A stretch of 64,000 nucleotides of DNA from Inia geoffrensis. Lineage: Eukaryota; Chordata; Mammalia; Artiodactyla; Iniidae. The notes under the pieces are model-generated. The model did no database searches, was not told the origin of the DNA, and worked only from the letters and a program-made list of their open reading frames with translations. The position numbers and the translations under genes are program-made. Below are positions 12,452 to 23,992 of this stretch, piece after piece. Where the stretch lies: contig CM070899.1 of the NCBI GenBank assembly GCA_036417435.1, forward strand, positions 175,799,494 to 175,863,493, in the 5' to 3' direction. Within the stretch, counting starts at the first letter, position 1; the number at the start of each line of letters is the position of its first letter.

Positions 12452-12673
12452 CGTGGGTCTGACTTAAAAAAACTCTGAAACCGGTCACAGTGGTGTCTAC
12501 CTTCCACACATTCGGAAGAGCAGAGGAAGGGGGTCTCTCTGCAATCTCCTCTTAAGTCACTAGCATATAAACCACTGTATAAATACATTACTACTCTGCT
12601 GAAAGAGGCCCAGAGAAGTCTCAAAGTGAGGTGGCTGCCTCTTCTCTGACGTTCAACCCTGAACACAGAATCA
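12452..12673 (-). other. Candidate in-frame cassette exon of DNAJC1 (unconfirmed)
   Basis: On the gene's sense strand a long, nearly pure pyrimidine tract (12677-12720) ends in CTCCAG at 12674-12679. A 222-bp stretch follows and ends in CACG before the donor GTAAGAAAT (from 12451 down). The segment has no stop in the one frame that matters. The AG left by the upstream exon takes its first T to make a serine codon, and its last CG takes the G at 6703 to make arginine before YDDIL. Inclusion would insert about 74 residues at the end of the J domain without shifting the frame. The peptide begins DSVFRVERQRRG and ends SFFKSDP; it matches no domain I know. It could equally be a never-used pseudo-exon. 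Confidence 0.35.
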
Positions 12674-13237
12674 CTGGAGCAGAGGAAGGGAAGGGATGGA
12701 GGCAAAAGAAACAGGAGAAAGAAGCAAATATTTTTCTTCTACTCCTATCTTCTACAGATTTATACAAGTCTGTTCTCTCGCTCACAAATTGGGTTTATTA
12801 TTTTGAGGATGAGGAAACACCAAGAAATGGTAATAACTTGAGTATCACTAATCGCCTAATTGCAAAACATTTAAGAAATAGAGGGGGGAAAAAAGCCCCC
12901 CAAGCGCAGATAGGAGCAATTACTGATATATCAAAAATGAATAGGCATTTGTTTGAAGTCAAGTGGAATTTTATTTCCCAGAGCAATAGATACTCACGTT
13001 AAAAATATTAGCTAATGAAGCCATGATCCTGAGGTCTGTAAGTACTGAATCAACCTAGTGAATATTTTCAATAGAAATTAACTCTCCTATAAACATACAT
13101 TTTAAAAACAATGCACATCTTGAAAGGAACGAAAATAAAATACTAACATAATAAAATGTTTAACGAGACAATTCTCTCCTTTATAAACTGAGACATCAAA
13201 GTATAACATCTTAATTCAAAAGCAGATGAACACTCAC

Positions 13238-13284
13238 CTCTGCCTTCGTTCATCATCCTTTAAAACTTCATAAATGGCCACCAA
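13238..13284 (-). CDS. DNAJC1: DNAJC1 exon: end of J domain
   Basis: This 47-bp exon reads LVAIYEVLKDDERRQ plus two bases (AG) of a split arginine codon. It forms the rest of J-domain helix III and the start of helix IV. The acceptor (TTTTAG) precedes TTGGTGG and the donor is GTGAGTG at 13231-13237. The first base of the next constitutive exon (G at 6703) completes AGG, so the phases agree. The intron to the preceding exon is only 494 bp. The intron that follows is about 6.5 kb and holds a candidate cassette exon at 12452-12673. Confidence 0.95.
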
Positions 13285-13778
13285 CTAAAACAAAAGCATT
13301 ACTTTAAAAATAATCTCAACTATAGGAAATCACTTAGGGAGACGAACACACTATAATTCACATGGAAAAACCCCATGCACTCACATATACAACGAACAGA
13401 TAAAATCTTAATTATAAGTAACATTTTACGGTTTTGGTAGCACCTTAAGAGGTTAAAAAAGGCTTGATACCAAAATCTTTTTGAAAGATGCAAAACTAAT
13501 AATTATCTTAACGTGATTTTTTAAAAGCAAAAACTGTAATTTAGACAAGAAAATTATGACAATTATGACCCCCCCCCAAAATTTAGAGATTCTAATATAA
13601 AAAAATGTTGGTAAAAGCATATTTTGTAAAAAACAATAAATACGTATACATTATATTTCTAAACTACAATCTCATTTTAAATGGAAATATTCTACGTGGA
13701 GGTTACTGTTTCTACCATAAACATTTATTTATAAATTATCACAAAAATACATATACAATGACAGCATATTTCACTTAC

Positions 13779-13880
13779 TTGTCTAAACTGAGTTTCTGCA
13801 TTTTCATCTTTATTCTTGTCTGGATGCAAAGTTAGTGAAAGCTTACGATATGCTTTTCTAATGTCTGCAGATGAAGCATC
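13779..13880 (-). CDS. DNAJC1: DNAJC1 exon: J domain helix II and HPD motif
   Basis: This 102-bp exon encodes 34 residues starting [15 protein letters not shown] and ending ETQFRQ, which is helix II, the HPD loop and the start of helix III of a J domain. The HPD codons, which are essential for stimulating Hsp70 (BiP) ATPase, lie at 13818-13826. The acceptor AG is at 13881-13882 behind an unusual polypyrimidine tract containing 11 consecutive C. The donor is GTAAGTGA at 13771-13778. The exon starts and ends between codons. From memory of the human protein it begins near residue 75 and is probably exon 2. The preceding residues, with helix I and the signal peptide, belong to exon 1, which was not found here. 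Confidence 0.95.
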
Positions 13881-13919
13881 CTGGGGGGGGGGGAGGGGAA
13901 AAACACAAAGCAAACTTTG

Positions 13920-15400
13920 TCAGTAAAAGAAATTCCCAGAACCTTGTTAAGATCTGAGAAGACAGCCAACCAAGTGCAGGACCCCAGGCAATGTAATTTG
14001 AGCAATCAGTCTAACAACCAGGCTATGCAACTAGCCTGACCCACATGACTGAACAATTATTCAATCTAATTTGGCTCTCCTCTTAACTTTTCATTACCAT
14101 ACATTCATTTAAAGAAGACAGTATTTGGCAAAACTTTTCAAACACTTGCCTTCCTAAAATTAACCAATAAATCTTTTTCAGTAATTAAGAGATCAAAAAG
14201 AAACAAATTAAAAATTAATACATCCGTGTGCCTTCAAGGAAGGTCTTTATTAATTGAGAATCCTAAAGCCAATGTCTGAAGCCCAGGCTTACCATATGTG
14301 GTTGCTTCATTGCTATTTATATTGAATTTACCATGAAGCAACAACCTATGGAATCCCAATTTCACATGTCAAAAAGTATGCCTATTTGAAGGCAGTTAAC
14401 TTTGTATTTACACAAAATAATTATAATTAGAAATAGTTATGTATACTGTCCTTAACTTTTTTTTTTTAGGACTTTACAGGTTATTTTCAATGCTGTCCAG
14501 TTTCCATAGTCTGATTTGCAGAAATAAATTTGCCAACTATTTATGTATTACTAACATAGTTTAAATATATTTTAAAAGGTCACAATAGTTGAGGAAAAGT
14601 ATTTTGGATTAAGTGGATATTAAAGTTGAATTTTATGTAATCCCGTGTGTATGTGTAAACTCAGAGAACATAATTTTACATGGCCAGTAAAAAATACATG
14701 ACAATAACAAAGAACACACTGTTAAGTTGGGTATAAAACTTGATCTCCACTAAATTTAAAAGTTATTGCAAAAACTAACATTCATAGTGGGGCAAAATGA
14801 GGATAAAGTTGCTTATTAAATTTTATCTTGTTTTTTAGCTGAGTATTTGTTCAATTAATTCCTAAAACTGATTTACTAAAAAGTTCAAATGACTAAAAAA
14901 ACAAAACATAACAAAAGTCTGTGTACCTGGGACTAAATAGCTGTTAAAGAAACAGAGGTGGAAAGAGGCAAAGTGAGACTACAATTAGTCTGTCAAGCTC
15001 TCTTTTATAAACCAATACTTTCATTACCAATTTTCTGGGGCTTATTGCTCCAGGCAATCACTCTACTTTAAAGTTTCAACTTAGGTGTGAATATTTTTCT
15101 GACTTGTGGAGGGCTGAGGAGCTATAAAATTAGCAGAGTAAGTTTCTCAGGTAATATAATTTCCATTCTCATTTGCTCAATGAAATTAATGTGTTCCTTA
15201 TACTTAAATGATAGGTAGCATGTAGCAGAAAAGGATGATTATTTACTGAAACTCTGTGATGGAGATTTTGTTGAGCAAAGAGGTCAAGTGTCAAATGAAT
15301 TCTCATTCTCTAATTGGGACTTTAATTTTAGATTTTATTAAATTGGGACTATATCACAGAGAAATTCCAAAGGTAGATTTCTTACAAAATAAGAGTGTAT
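13920..15400. other. Start of presumed intron 1, no recognised element
   Basis: AT-rich sequence upstream of the J-domain exon. No alternative first exon or CpG island is visible. Confidence 0.5.
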
Positions 15401-15409
15401 GTATTTGAT

Positions 15410-15830
15410 TATGTTACAAAATTAATACATGCTCATTATGGAACATCTGTGACTTTCGTAACAGTCACCTAAGACACTTCCCTCCTTCCAGTCTTGGCAA
15501 GCTGACCTCAATCCTCCATTTTTCTGCCTCAGTATATACCGTAAGGGTGAATGTGGCCAGATGGCTCTCCTATTTCAAACCCTTCAGTAATGCCCGAGAA
15601 CCTTCATCATCTGTCTTTTCCAGTCTTTTTAGCTTTATATCCCACTATCTTGGTCCATCCCCCTTGTCCCCCAAACCATCACACGATACGATGCTGTTCT
15701 CCAACTTTATGTTTTTGTTTTGCATCCAGCTGTAGATATAGACAGTTCTCTCCTGACTTAGAAATGGGCCTCTCAGGCTACGCAGAAATACTGCCTATTT
15801 TCCTCTTGAGAATCTGCCCAGTACGTTTAT
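15410..15830 (+). repeat. Possible diverged L2-like or other old repeat
   Basis: Phrases such as CAAACCCTTCAGTAATGCC resemble L2 coding sequence, but divergence is high and I cannot place the ends. Confidence 0.25.
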
Positions 15831-15934
15831 TTCACTAATAAGTGGAAAGAACTTATTAGTTTCATGCTAAGTGGACAGAACTGAAAAACTCAGAGGTTTT
15901 CCTATCTAAAAGACATGCTCTAGACAAGCTGCAC

Positions 15935-16175
15935 CTCAAACTAGCTTATGTATGTATTAAATTTTAGTTAATTACTTAATGAATTTTAACTTATTTTATC
16001 CTCATAACAAAGCTATAAGATAAGTATAGTTGTTAGCAGGCCCATTTTACTGATGAGGTAAGTGAGGCAAAAAGAAGTAATTTGCTCAAGTTCATACTAC
16101 TGGCAAATAGAGGAAAACAGAATTCAAACCCAGAAAATATTGCATCAGAATCATGGCTCTCTATGTTGATTCTTT
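15935..16175 (-). repeat. MIR SINE
   Basis: Reverse-complement MIR core: CCTCATAACAAAGCTATAAG, then CCCATTTTACTGATGAGG, and a TTCAAACCCAG end. About 25-30% diverged by eye. Confidence 0.8.
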
Positions 16176-16645
16176 AGATTCAGTTAGTAGATTTCATCTG
16201 AGCCACTTCACAAGGGCTAAAGCTTTTGGGAAGGCAGTGAGAACAACTGCTACAATCCTACTAAGCTGATAAACTATGTGGAAAACAACCACATAACTAC
16301 AATGGAATATGGTCAACTGCAGTTTTAACAGTAAAGATCCTGATATATGTTGGTTTTTACGGCACATTTTACATCATATTTCTACTACAGACCTGAATGT
16401 TAGAACATTCATCTCACATACACAGTAAATTAGATGTTTTATCTCTCTGGCTTTCAGAGAAAAATTTTTGATAGGACTATGGGTGAACTGGCCATCTTTA
16501 ACACTGCTGACATCAGGAGATCTACAGGGTTCAACTGACAGAATTCTTTTCCTTCTAAATGTGATATGGTTTTTTGGCAAGCTGGACATGAATTATCATA
16601 ATACTTGGATGACCTCTGTAAAGAAGAGATATATGGTCATTCTTT

Positions 16646-16774
16646 TTGGTTTTTTTTGGGGGGGGGGCTCTGCCACACAGCATGTGGGATCTTAGTTCCC
16701 TGACCAGAGATCAAACCTGCACCCCCTGCATTGGAAGTGCAGAGTCTTAACCACTGGACCACCAGGGAAGTCCC
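16646..16774 (-). mobile_element. CHR-1-like SINE
   Basis: A minus-strand, short older CHR form (GATCTTAGTTCCCTGACCAG, ending CCACCAGGGAAGTCCC) with a poly-T/poly-G tail. It is flanked by an exact 12-bp duplication, TGGTCATTCTTT, at 16634-16645 and 16775-16786. Confidence 0.88.
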
Positions 16775-17341
16775 TGGTCATTCTTTATTAAAAAAAAAAA
16801 AAAAAACCCAAAACCACAACAACAACCTATGAAAATAATATGTTTGTCAAAATTGAAAAAAATGTGATAAGACATCAATGAAAGTGGGAGAGTAGGGAAC
16901 TCCAAGGGCCTGTCCCTGAAGAGAAACAGAAAATAACCTGGCAAAACCTGTCAGAATCAAGTTAATCTGAACTCTTAAAACTAGTCAAAGCATTCCAGCA
17001 ATCAGTCAAACACTTAGTCAAGCAAAAGGTAGCTAGTTTGCAGTAAGGGTCCTGAAGATGCCAATCTGAGTTACTGGTGTGGGTTCCCAGTGTTAGAGTA
17101 AGCAAAGTGGACTTTGTCCTCCAAGATCTGTGGCTGCTTGTTCTGGCCTGTCTTTTGGTTCCCTGACAGACTGTGTAGAGGGCTTACCTTTATTTTACCA
17201 AGCTCAGATCTCTCCCAGTGCAGAGGGGCAACTGTTCAGGACATTTGTCAAAAACATTTAAGGGCAAATTTATCAGCAGGTGCCAAATGAGGCAAGGAAT
17301 GGCAGCTGGGGTAAACAATAGACACATCAAAAAGCTTAGGA

Positions 17342-17544
17342 CAGGGCTTCCCTGGTGGCGCAGTGGTTGAGAGTCCACCTGCTGATGCAGGGGACACAGG
17401 TTTGTGCCCCAGTCCGGGAAGATCCCACATGCCGCGGAGCGGCTGGGCCCGTGAGCCATGGCCGCTGAGCCTGCGCGTCAGAAGCCTGTGCTCCACAATG
17501 AGAGAGGCCACAACAGTGAAAGGCCCGCATACCGCCAAAAAAAA
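17342..17544 (+). mobile_element. CHR SINE, young subfamily
   Basis: Complete head-to-tail copy, GGGCTTCCCTGGTGGCGCAG through CATACCGCC and an A tail. The duplication AAAAGCTTAGGA is at 17330-17341 and 17545-17556. Confidence 0.93.
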
Positions 17545-17929
17545 AAAAGCTTAGGAGGAAAAACTGGGAAGTGAGATGCTTTGGGGAATATGGGATTTGA
17601 AATGCTCCCACCAGAAGACCCACACGTGTGTGCCCAAGGCGGAATAGCTGCTCAAAAACACCTGAGACGGCCCTAAATTCTCACTTCTGGCTGAGCTTTA
17701 GGCTGTACACAAGCAGCAGGTGAAGTCTAAGGGTGAGTTGTACACTGCCTAGCTGAGTGTTGAAGGTATGCCCCAACATATACACAGGACCCACTGCCAA
17801 AGATTTTGAGGTTTTTTTGTTTGTTTGTTTCTGGTCCCAAACCTTTAAGGAAATCTCTGCTGAATCATTAGCTGACCCCTAAGCTAATCAAACAGATGTC
17901 AGTGGCCACACATGGCAAAGAATATACAC

Positions 17930-20900
17930 TTTACAAAATTAGTTCAGAAAAATCACTAGACAAACAAACAACATCAACCACAGGCAGCAAAAAACAAACA
18001 AAAAAACCCGTGATGAGGTAAAATAATCTAATTACCACATTATATATTCAAAATGTCCAGTACTCATTAAAAATTATGAAGCATGCAAAGAAACAAGGAA
18101 GTATGGCCCACACACACAGAAAAAAGGAATTAACAAAAATTGTCCCTGATGAAGACCAGACACTGGATTTACTGGAGAAAGACTTTAGATCAACTGTTTT
18201 AAATATGCTCAAGAGGATGTACAAAGAACTAATAGAAAGAACAAGAATGATGTCTCACCAAGTCGAGAATATCAACAGAGACATAAAATTTTTAAAGGAA
18301 CTAAAGAAAAATTCTGGACTTGAAAAATACAATAACTGAAATTTAAAAAAATCACTAGAGGGGCTCAAAAGCAGATTTGAGCAGGTAGAAGAAAAAAATC
18401 TATGAACTTGAAGATAGGTCAATTGAGATTTTCCAATAAGAGAAGCAAAAAGAAGAAAAAAAATGAAGAAAAATGAACAGAGCCTAAGAGATCTGTGGGA
18501 CACCACCAAGTAAACCAACATACATTTAATAAGAGTCCAAGAAGGAGAATAGAGAAAAGGGAAAAAAAAAAAAAAGACTGAAAACTTCTAAAATTTGATA
18601 AAAGACATGAATATACACATCCAAGAAATCTCAACAAATCCTAAGTAGCGTAAACACAAAGAAATCCACACCTAGAAACATTCCACTCAAACTGTTCAAA
18701 GACACAGAGAATCCTAAGAACAGCAGAGTGATTCATCATGTACAAGGAACTCTCAAAAACATTAACAGCTAATTTCTCATCAGAAGCCATGGTGGCCAGA
18801 AGCTAATAAAATGACACATTCAAAGTGCTTAAAAAAATCTGTTAAGCAAGAATTCTATATCCAGCAAAGCTATCCCTCAAAAAAGAAAGAGAAATTAAGA
18901 TATTCCAATTAAACAAAAGATAAGAATTCATTTCTAGTAGACTTGCTCTACAAAAAGTGCTGCAGAGAGTCCTTCAGACTGAAAGAAAAAAATACCAGGG
19001 AGTAACTCAATTCATACAAAGAAATAAAGAACACTGATAAAGATAACTATATAGATAAATATAAAAGTCAATATTCATGTATTTCTAGTTAGTAACTCCA
19101 ATTTTTTATATGATTTAAAAGACAACTATTAAACCAATAATAATAAATGTCTTAAATAATAAATGTCTATGTCTCAAATAAAACGATAATGTAGATCTAT
19201 GTCTATGTGCATACATGTATAAAGATGTAATCTGTGACAATAACTATATAAGGAAGGGGAACACAGCTATACAGGAGCCAAATTTTTCATACAATTGAAA
19301 CTAACTTGCTATTAATTCAAACTAGATTTCTATAAATTAACGTTAATTGTAATCTCCATGGCAAACACTAAGAAAATAAAGATCTATTGTAAAAGAAACA
19401 AAAAGCAAATCAAATAGTACACTAAGAATACTGTGAACAATTGTATGCCAATTAGGAAACCCAGATGAAATAGACAAATTTCTAGAAACACACAAACTGA
19501 CTCATGAAGAAACAGAAAAAATGAATAGACCTATAACAAGTAAAGAGATTGATCAGTTAGTAAAAACCAAAAAAATCCAATGTCCTAAAAAGAAAAGCCC
19601 AAACCTCAAAACCAGATGACTTTCACTACTGAATTCTGTCAAACATTTGAAGAAATCACAGTCCTCTTTAAACTCTTCCAAAACATAGAGCAGGAAGGAT
19701 ACCAAAACCAGAAAAACACCTCAAGAAAGAAAACTATAGATCAATATTCCTTATGAATACAGATGCAAAAATTCCTCAGCAAACTTCTAGTAAACTGAAT
19801 CCAGCTGCATATAAAAAGGATTACATACCATGACCAAGTGAGATTTATCCCATGAATGCAAGGGTGTTTCAGTGCATGAAAACCAATCAATATATCATAT
19901 TAATTAAATGAAGAACAACAAACCACATAGTCATCTCAATTGATGCAGAAAAAGCATATTCAACACCATTTAATAACAAAACACTCAACTAGGACTAGAA
20001 GGAAACTTTCTCAAGTTGATAAAGGGCATCTAAGAAAAACCCACAGGTAACCTCCTACCTAAATGGTGAAGTCTGAAACCTTTTCCCCAAGATCAGTAGT
20101 AAGAGGGATATCTGTTCTGGCCTGAGCAATTAGTCAAGAAAAAGCAATAAAAGGCATCCAAATTAGAATGGAAGAATTAATATTCTCTGTATCACAGATG
20201 ACATGATCCTATACGTGGTAAATCCTAAAGCATCACAGAACAAGTATTAGAGCTAAGAAGTAAATGTATTAAGTTGTAGGATACAAGATCAATATATAAA
20301 GATCAGCTGTATTTCTACATACGAGCAATTAAAAATCCAAAAATGAAACTAAGAAAACAAATCCTTGACAATAGCATCAAAATGAATAAAATACTTTGGA
20401 ATAAGTTTAACAAAAGAAGTATAACATTTGTACACTATGAACTATAAAACACTGCTGAAAGAAATGAAAGAAGGTCTTAATAAATGGAGAGACAACTATG
20501 TTCATGGACTGGAAGACAATATTAAAATGGCAATAATTTGCAAGTTGATCCACAGATTCAATGCAATCCCGATCAAAATCCCACCTGGCATTTTGCAGAA
20601 ATTTACATGCTTATCCTAAAATTCATAGGGAAATGCCAGGGACCCAGAATAGCTACAATACCCTGAAAACAAAGTTGGAAGATTCATATGTCCTGATTTC
20701 AAAACTTACTGCAAAGCTATAGTCATCAAGACAGTGTGATCATGCCATATGGACAGACATACAGCTCAATATAAGAATTCAGAATCCAAAAATAAACCTA
20801 TTTATCTATGGTCAAATTGATTTTCAACAAGGGTGCCAACATCATTCAATACAGAAAAAACAGTCTTTTCAACAAATGATGTTGAGATAACTGGATATCC

Positions 20901-21742
20901 ACATGCAAAAAAAAAAAAAGAGAAAGAAATAAGTTGGACCCTTATCTCACACGATGTAAAAAAACTAACTTGAAATAAATCAAAGTCCCAAATATAAGAG
21001 CTAAAACTATAAGACTCTTAGAAGAAAACACAGAGGTAAATCTATACGACCTTGGATTTTTACAATGGATTCTTAGCTATGATATTAAAAGAACAGGCAA
21101 CAAAAGAAAAAGAAAAAATATACAAATTGTACTTAATCAGAATTTAAAACTTCGCAGCCACTGTGCAAGTTTGGTGGTTCCTTAAAAAAATAAACATAGA
21201 GTTACCATATAACCTTTTAATTATATTCCTAGGTATTTACTGAAGAGAATGAAAACTGGTATTCAAACAAAAGCTTGTACACAAATGTCCACAGCAATGC
21301 TATTCACAATAGCCAAAAAGTAGAAACAACCCAACATCCACTAACTGATGAATGGACAAAATGTGGTATAGGTATATCAATACAATGAATATTACTCAGA
21401 CATAAAAGGAATGAAGTACTGATATATGCTACAACATGAATGAATCTTGAAAACCCGATGCTAAATGAGAAAAGCAGACACAGAAAGCCATGTATTTCAT
21501 GATTCCATTTTAAATGGACAAATCTATTAATACTGAAAGCAAATCAGTAGTTCCCAGGGGCTGGGGAGAGAGGGGAATGAGGAGTGGCTGCTTAATACAC
21601 ACAGAGCTTTTTTTCAGGGTGCTGAAAATGTCCTGGAATTAGAAGATGGCTGAACAACATTGTGAATACACTAGAGATCATGGAATTGTACACTTAGAAT
21701 GGTGAATTTTACATTTCATGAATATCTCAATTTTTAAAACTT
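17930..21742 (+). mobile_element. Old L1, 5'-truncated, multiply broken
   Basis: About 3.8 kb of plus-strand L1. It covers coiled-coil-like ORF1 remnants (about 18076-18339), decayed ORF2 with reverse-transcriptase landmarks near 19900-20630 (for example YKTLLKEMKEGLNKWRD at about 20440) and the ORF2 end and 3' UTR near 21300-21740. Stops and frameshifts occur throughout, so it is inactive. It is older than the L1 at 23.2-29.8 kb. Confidence 0.85.
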
Positions 21743-21754
21743 GAAACAATGCAG

Positions 21755-21975
21755 AATTATCTTTATTGCACGCTATGTGCTAGGCGCCATTCTAGCCACA
21801 ATATATGTTAATTCCCTTGATTTTTACAACCCTTGGTGATAGGTATAATTATTATCTTTATTTTAATGAGGAAACTGGGACTTAAACTAAGGCTTAGTAA
21901 TCTGCCAAAATGTTAGATAGACACTACGTAGCAGAAATTTCCTGACAGAAATTTAGTCTCACCTCCCATGCTACC
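21755..21975 (-). repeat. MIR SINE
   Basis: Antisense MIR landmarks: CTATGTGCTAGGCGCCATTCTAG, then an ATGAGGAAACTG core. It directly abuts the 3' end of the old L1. Confidence 0.8.
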
Positions 21976-22309
21976 TCTTCTAGAATTAAAGACTATTTTC
22001 TGCATAACCTATGGCAACTCCTTGATTATCCTCTAATGAAAGTTAAGCTATACACATCAAAATGGAGCCAGCTATCTCTGGGAGTCTGAAAAGCAGGATT
22101 AGTAGTAATCTGATATAGCTCAACCCAGAGATGTTTAAAATGTATGGATTGTTCCCAGTGAACACTCTTCTAGAGGTAGATACATTAATCTAAATGAACA
22201 AATTCTTATCTAATTTACTTTTGAACAGATCTGGTAAGGATGTTAGATGTGGGACAAACCTCAGAGAAATTTTACTCATATTCTAGATTATATTAGAGTT
22301 AGCCCCCTT

Positions 22310-22550
22310 CCACTTACTATGATGCTTAGGATGAAGATGGGCTTGAAAATAACTAAGCCACTTACTAGCTATGTGATTTTGGACGATTTACCTACTCTGA
22401 GTCTCAAGTTCTCATCTATAAAATGGAAATAATAATGTTACAACACCTAAATATATATACATGTATGTAAATATATATACACACATACATATATGTACAT
22501 GTGCTTATTATAGTATCTGGTACATAGTAGTGCTGAGTAAATGAAAACTT
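22310..22550 (+). repeat. MIR SINE with internal AT-rich microsatellite
   Basis: Sense MIR: CTTACTAGCTATGTGATTTTGG, CTCATCTATAAAATGG, and a GGTACATAGTAGTGCTGAGTAAA end. A TA/CA-rich repeat (about 22448-22500) interrupts it. Confidence 0.75.
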
Positions 22551-22854
22551 ATAATATGTAGGCTAGAAAATCACTATTTCTCTTTCATTTTAACACTTAG
22601 CAAACCTGACTTGCAGTTTATTTGGATTTGTGCTTCAGACCATGAGTACTAAGGAATTGAGGAGTAAAATGAATTTGGATGGTTTTTATTTATTGATTTG
22701 ACAATACTTATTGAGTACCTATTATGTACCACCATTGAGGACACAGTAGAGAACAAAATAAACCCAATCTATCCTCATAAAAGCTTTGCAAGGTAAGAAC
22801 ACTGAAAATTCTGTCTTAGGTGATCCAAGAGGGATTTCTTATTTTACTTCATAT

Positions 22855-23078
22855 CAGGGATTGGCAAACATTTTCTGTAAAGGGCCAGATAGTAAATACT
22901 GGAGGCTGTGCAGGCAAAAAAAGTCTCTGCTGCAATTATTCAGCTCTGCCATTGTAGTGAGAAAGCAGCCACAGACGACACATCAACAAATGGATGTGGT
23001 GGTGATCCAGTGAAATTTTATTCTCAACAACAGTTAGCGCCTGGTTTTGGCCCATGGAGTGTAGTTTGTTGACCCCTG
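22855..23078. mobile_element. Non-autonomous hAT (Charlie-type) DNA transposon
   Basis: Starts CAGGGATTGGCAAAC and ends GTTTGTTGACCCCTG, an imperfect 15-bp terminal inverted repeat. The body has the familiar TGTAAAGGGCCAGATAGTAAATA sequence. An 8-bp target duplication is decayed. I am not certain of the family name. Confidence 0.8.
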
Positions 23079-23795
23079 ATTTACATCAGTGGATTGCCAA
23101 TAATCTAAAACTCATTCTATTTACAGTGTCTTTGCAAATTTGAGACCCACCTATTTTTAGGTCTGCCAGGTGGTGAACAAAACAAAAATGAGAAGACCTT
23201 ATACAGAATCTGACAAAACTAAACTGTTCTTTTTTTTTAAAAAATTAATTTTATTTTTTTAAACAGCAGGTTCTTATTATTCACCTATTTTACACACATC
23301 AGTGTATACACGTCAATCCCAATCACCCAATTCAGCACACCACCACCCGCACCTCCCGCTGCTTTCCCCCCTTAGTGTCCATACATTTGTGCTCTACATC
23401 TGTGTTTTAATTTCTACCCTGCAAACCAGTTAATCTTTACCATTTTTCTAGATTCCACATATATGCGTTAATATATGATATTTGTTTTTCTCTTTCTGAC
23501 TTACTTCACTCTGTATGACAGTCTCTAGATCCATCCACATCTCAACAAATGACCCAATTTCGTTCCCTTTTATGGCTGAGTAATATTCCACTGTATACAT
23601 GTACCACAACTTCTTTATCCATTCGTCTGTCGATGGGCATTTAGGTTGCTTCCGTGACCTGGCTACTGTAAATAGTGCTGCAATGAACACTGGGGTGCAT
23701 GTGTCTTTTTGAACTATGGTTCAAAACTATATACTCTGGGTATATGCCCAGTACTGGGGTTGCTGGGTCATATGGTAATTCTATTTTTAGTTTTT

Positions 23796-23992
23796 CTTTT
23801 TCGGTACGTGGGCCTCTCACTGTTGTGGCCTCTCCTGTTGCGGAGCACAGGCTCTGGACGTGCAGGCTCAGCGGCCATGGCTCACGGGCACAGCCGCTCT
23901 GTGGCAGGTGGGATCTTCTCGGACCGGGGCACGAACCCGTGTCCCCTGAATCGGCAGGCAGACTCTCAACCACTGCGCCACCAGGGAAGCCT
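23796..23992 (-). mobile_element. CHR SINE inserted in L1 ORF2
   Basis: Full minus-strand copy flanked by TATTTTTAGTTTTT at 23782-23795 and 23993-24006. It interrupts the ORF2 C-terminal region. Confidence 0.92.

Noticed and set aside
12631..13002. Plus-strand ORF of 123 codons
   Set aside because: It is antisense to DNAJC1, overlaps the candidate cassette exon and has no recognisable domain.
18076..18339. 87-codon lysine-rich coiled-coil ORF as a gene
   Set aside because: It lies in the ORF1 region of the old L1 at 17.9-21.7 kb and is not bounded by splice or promoter signals.
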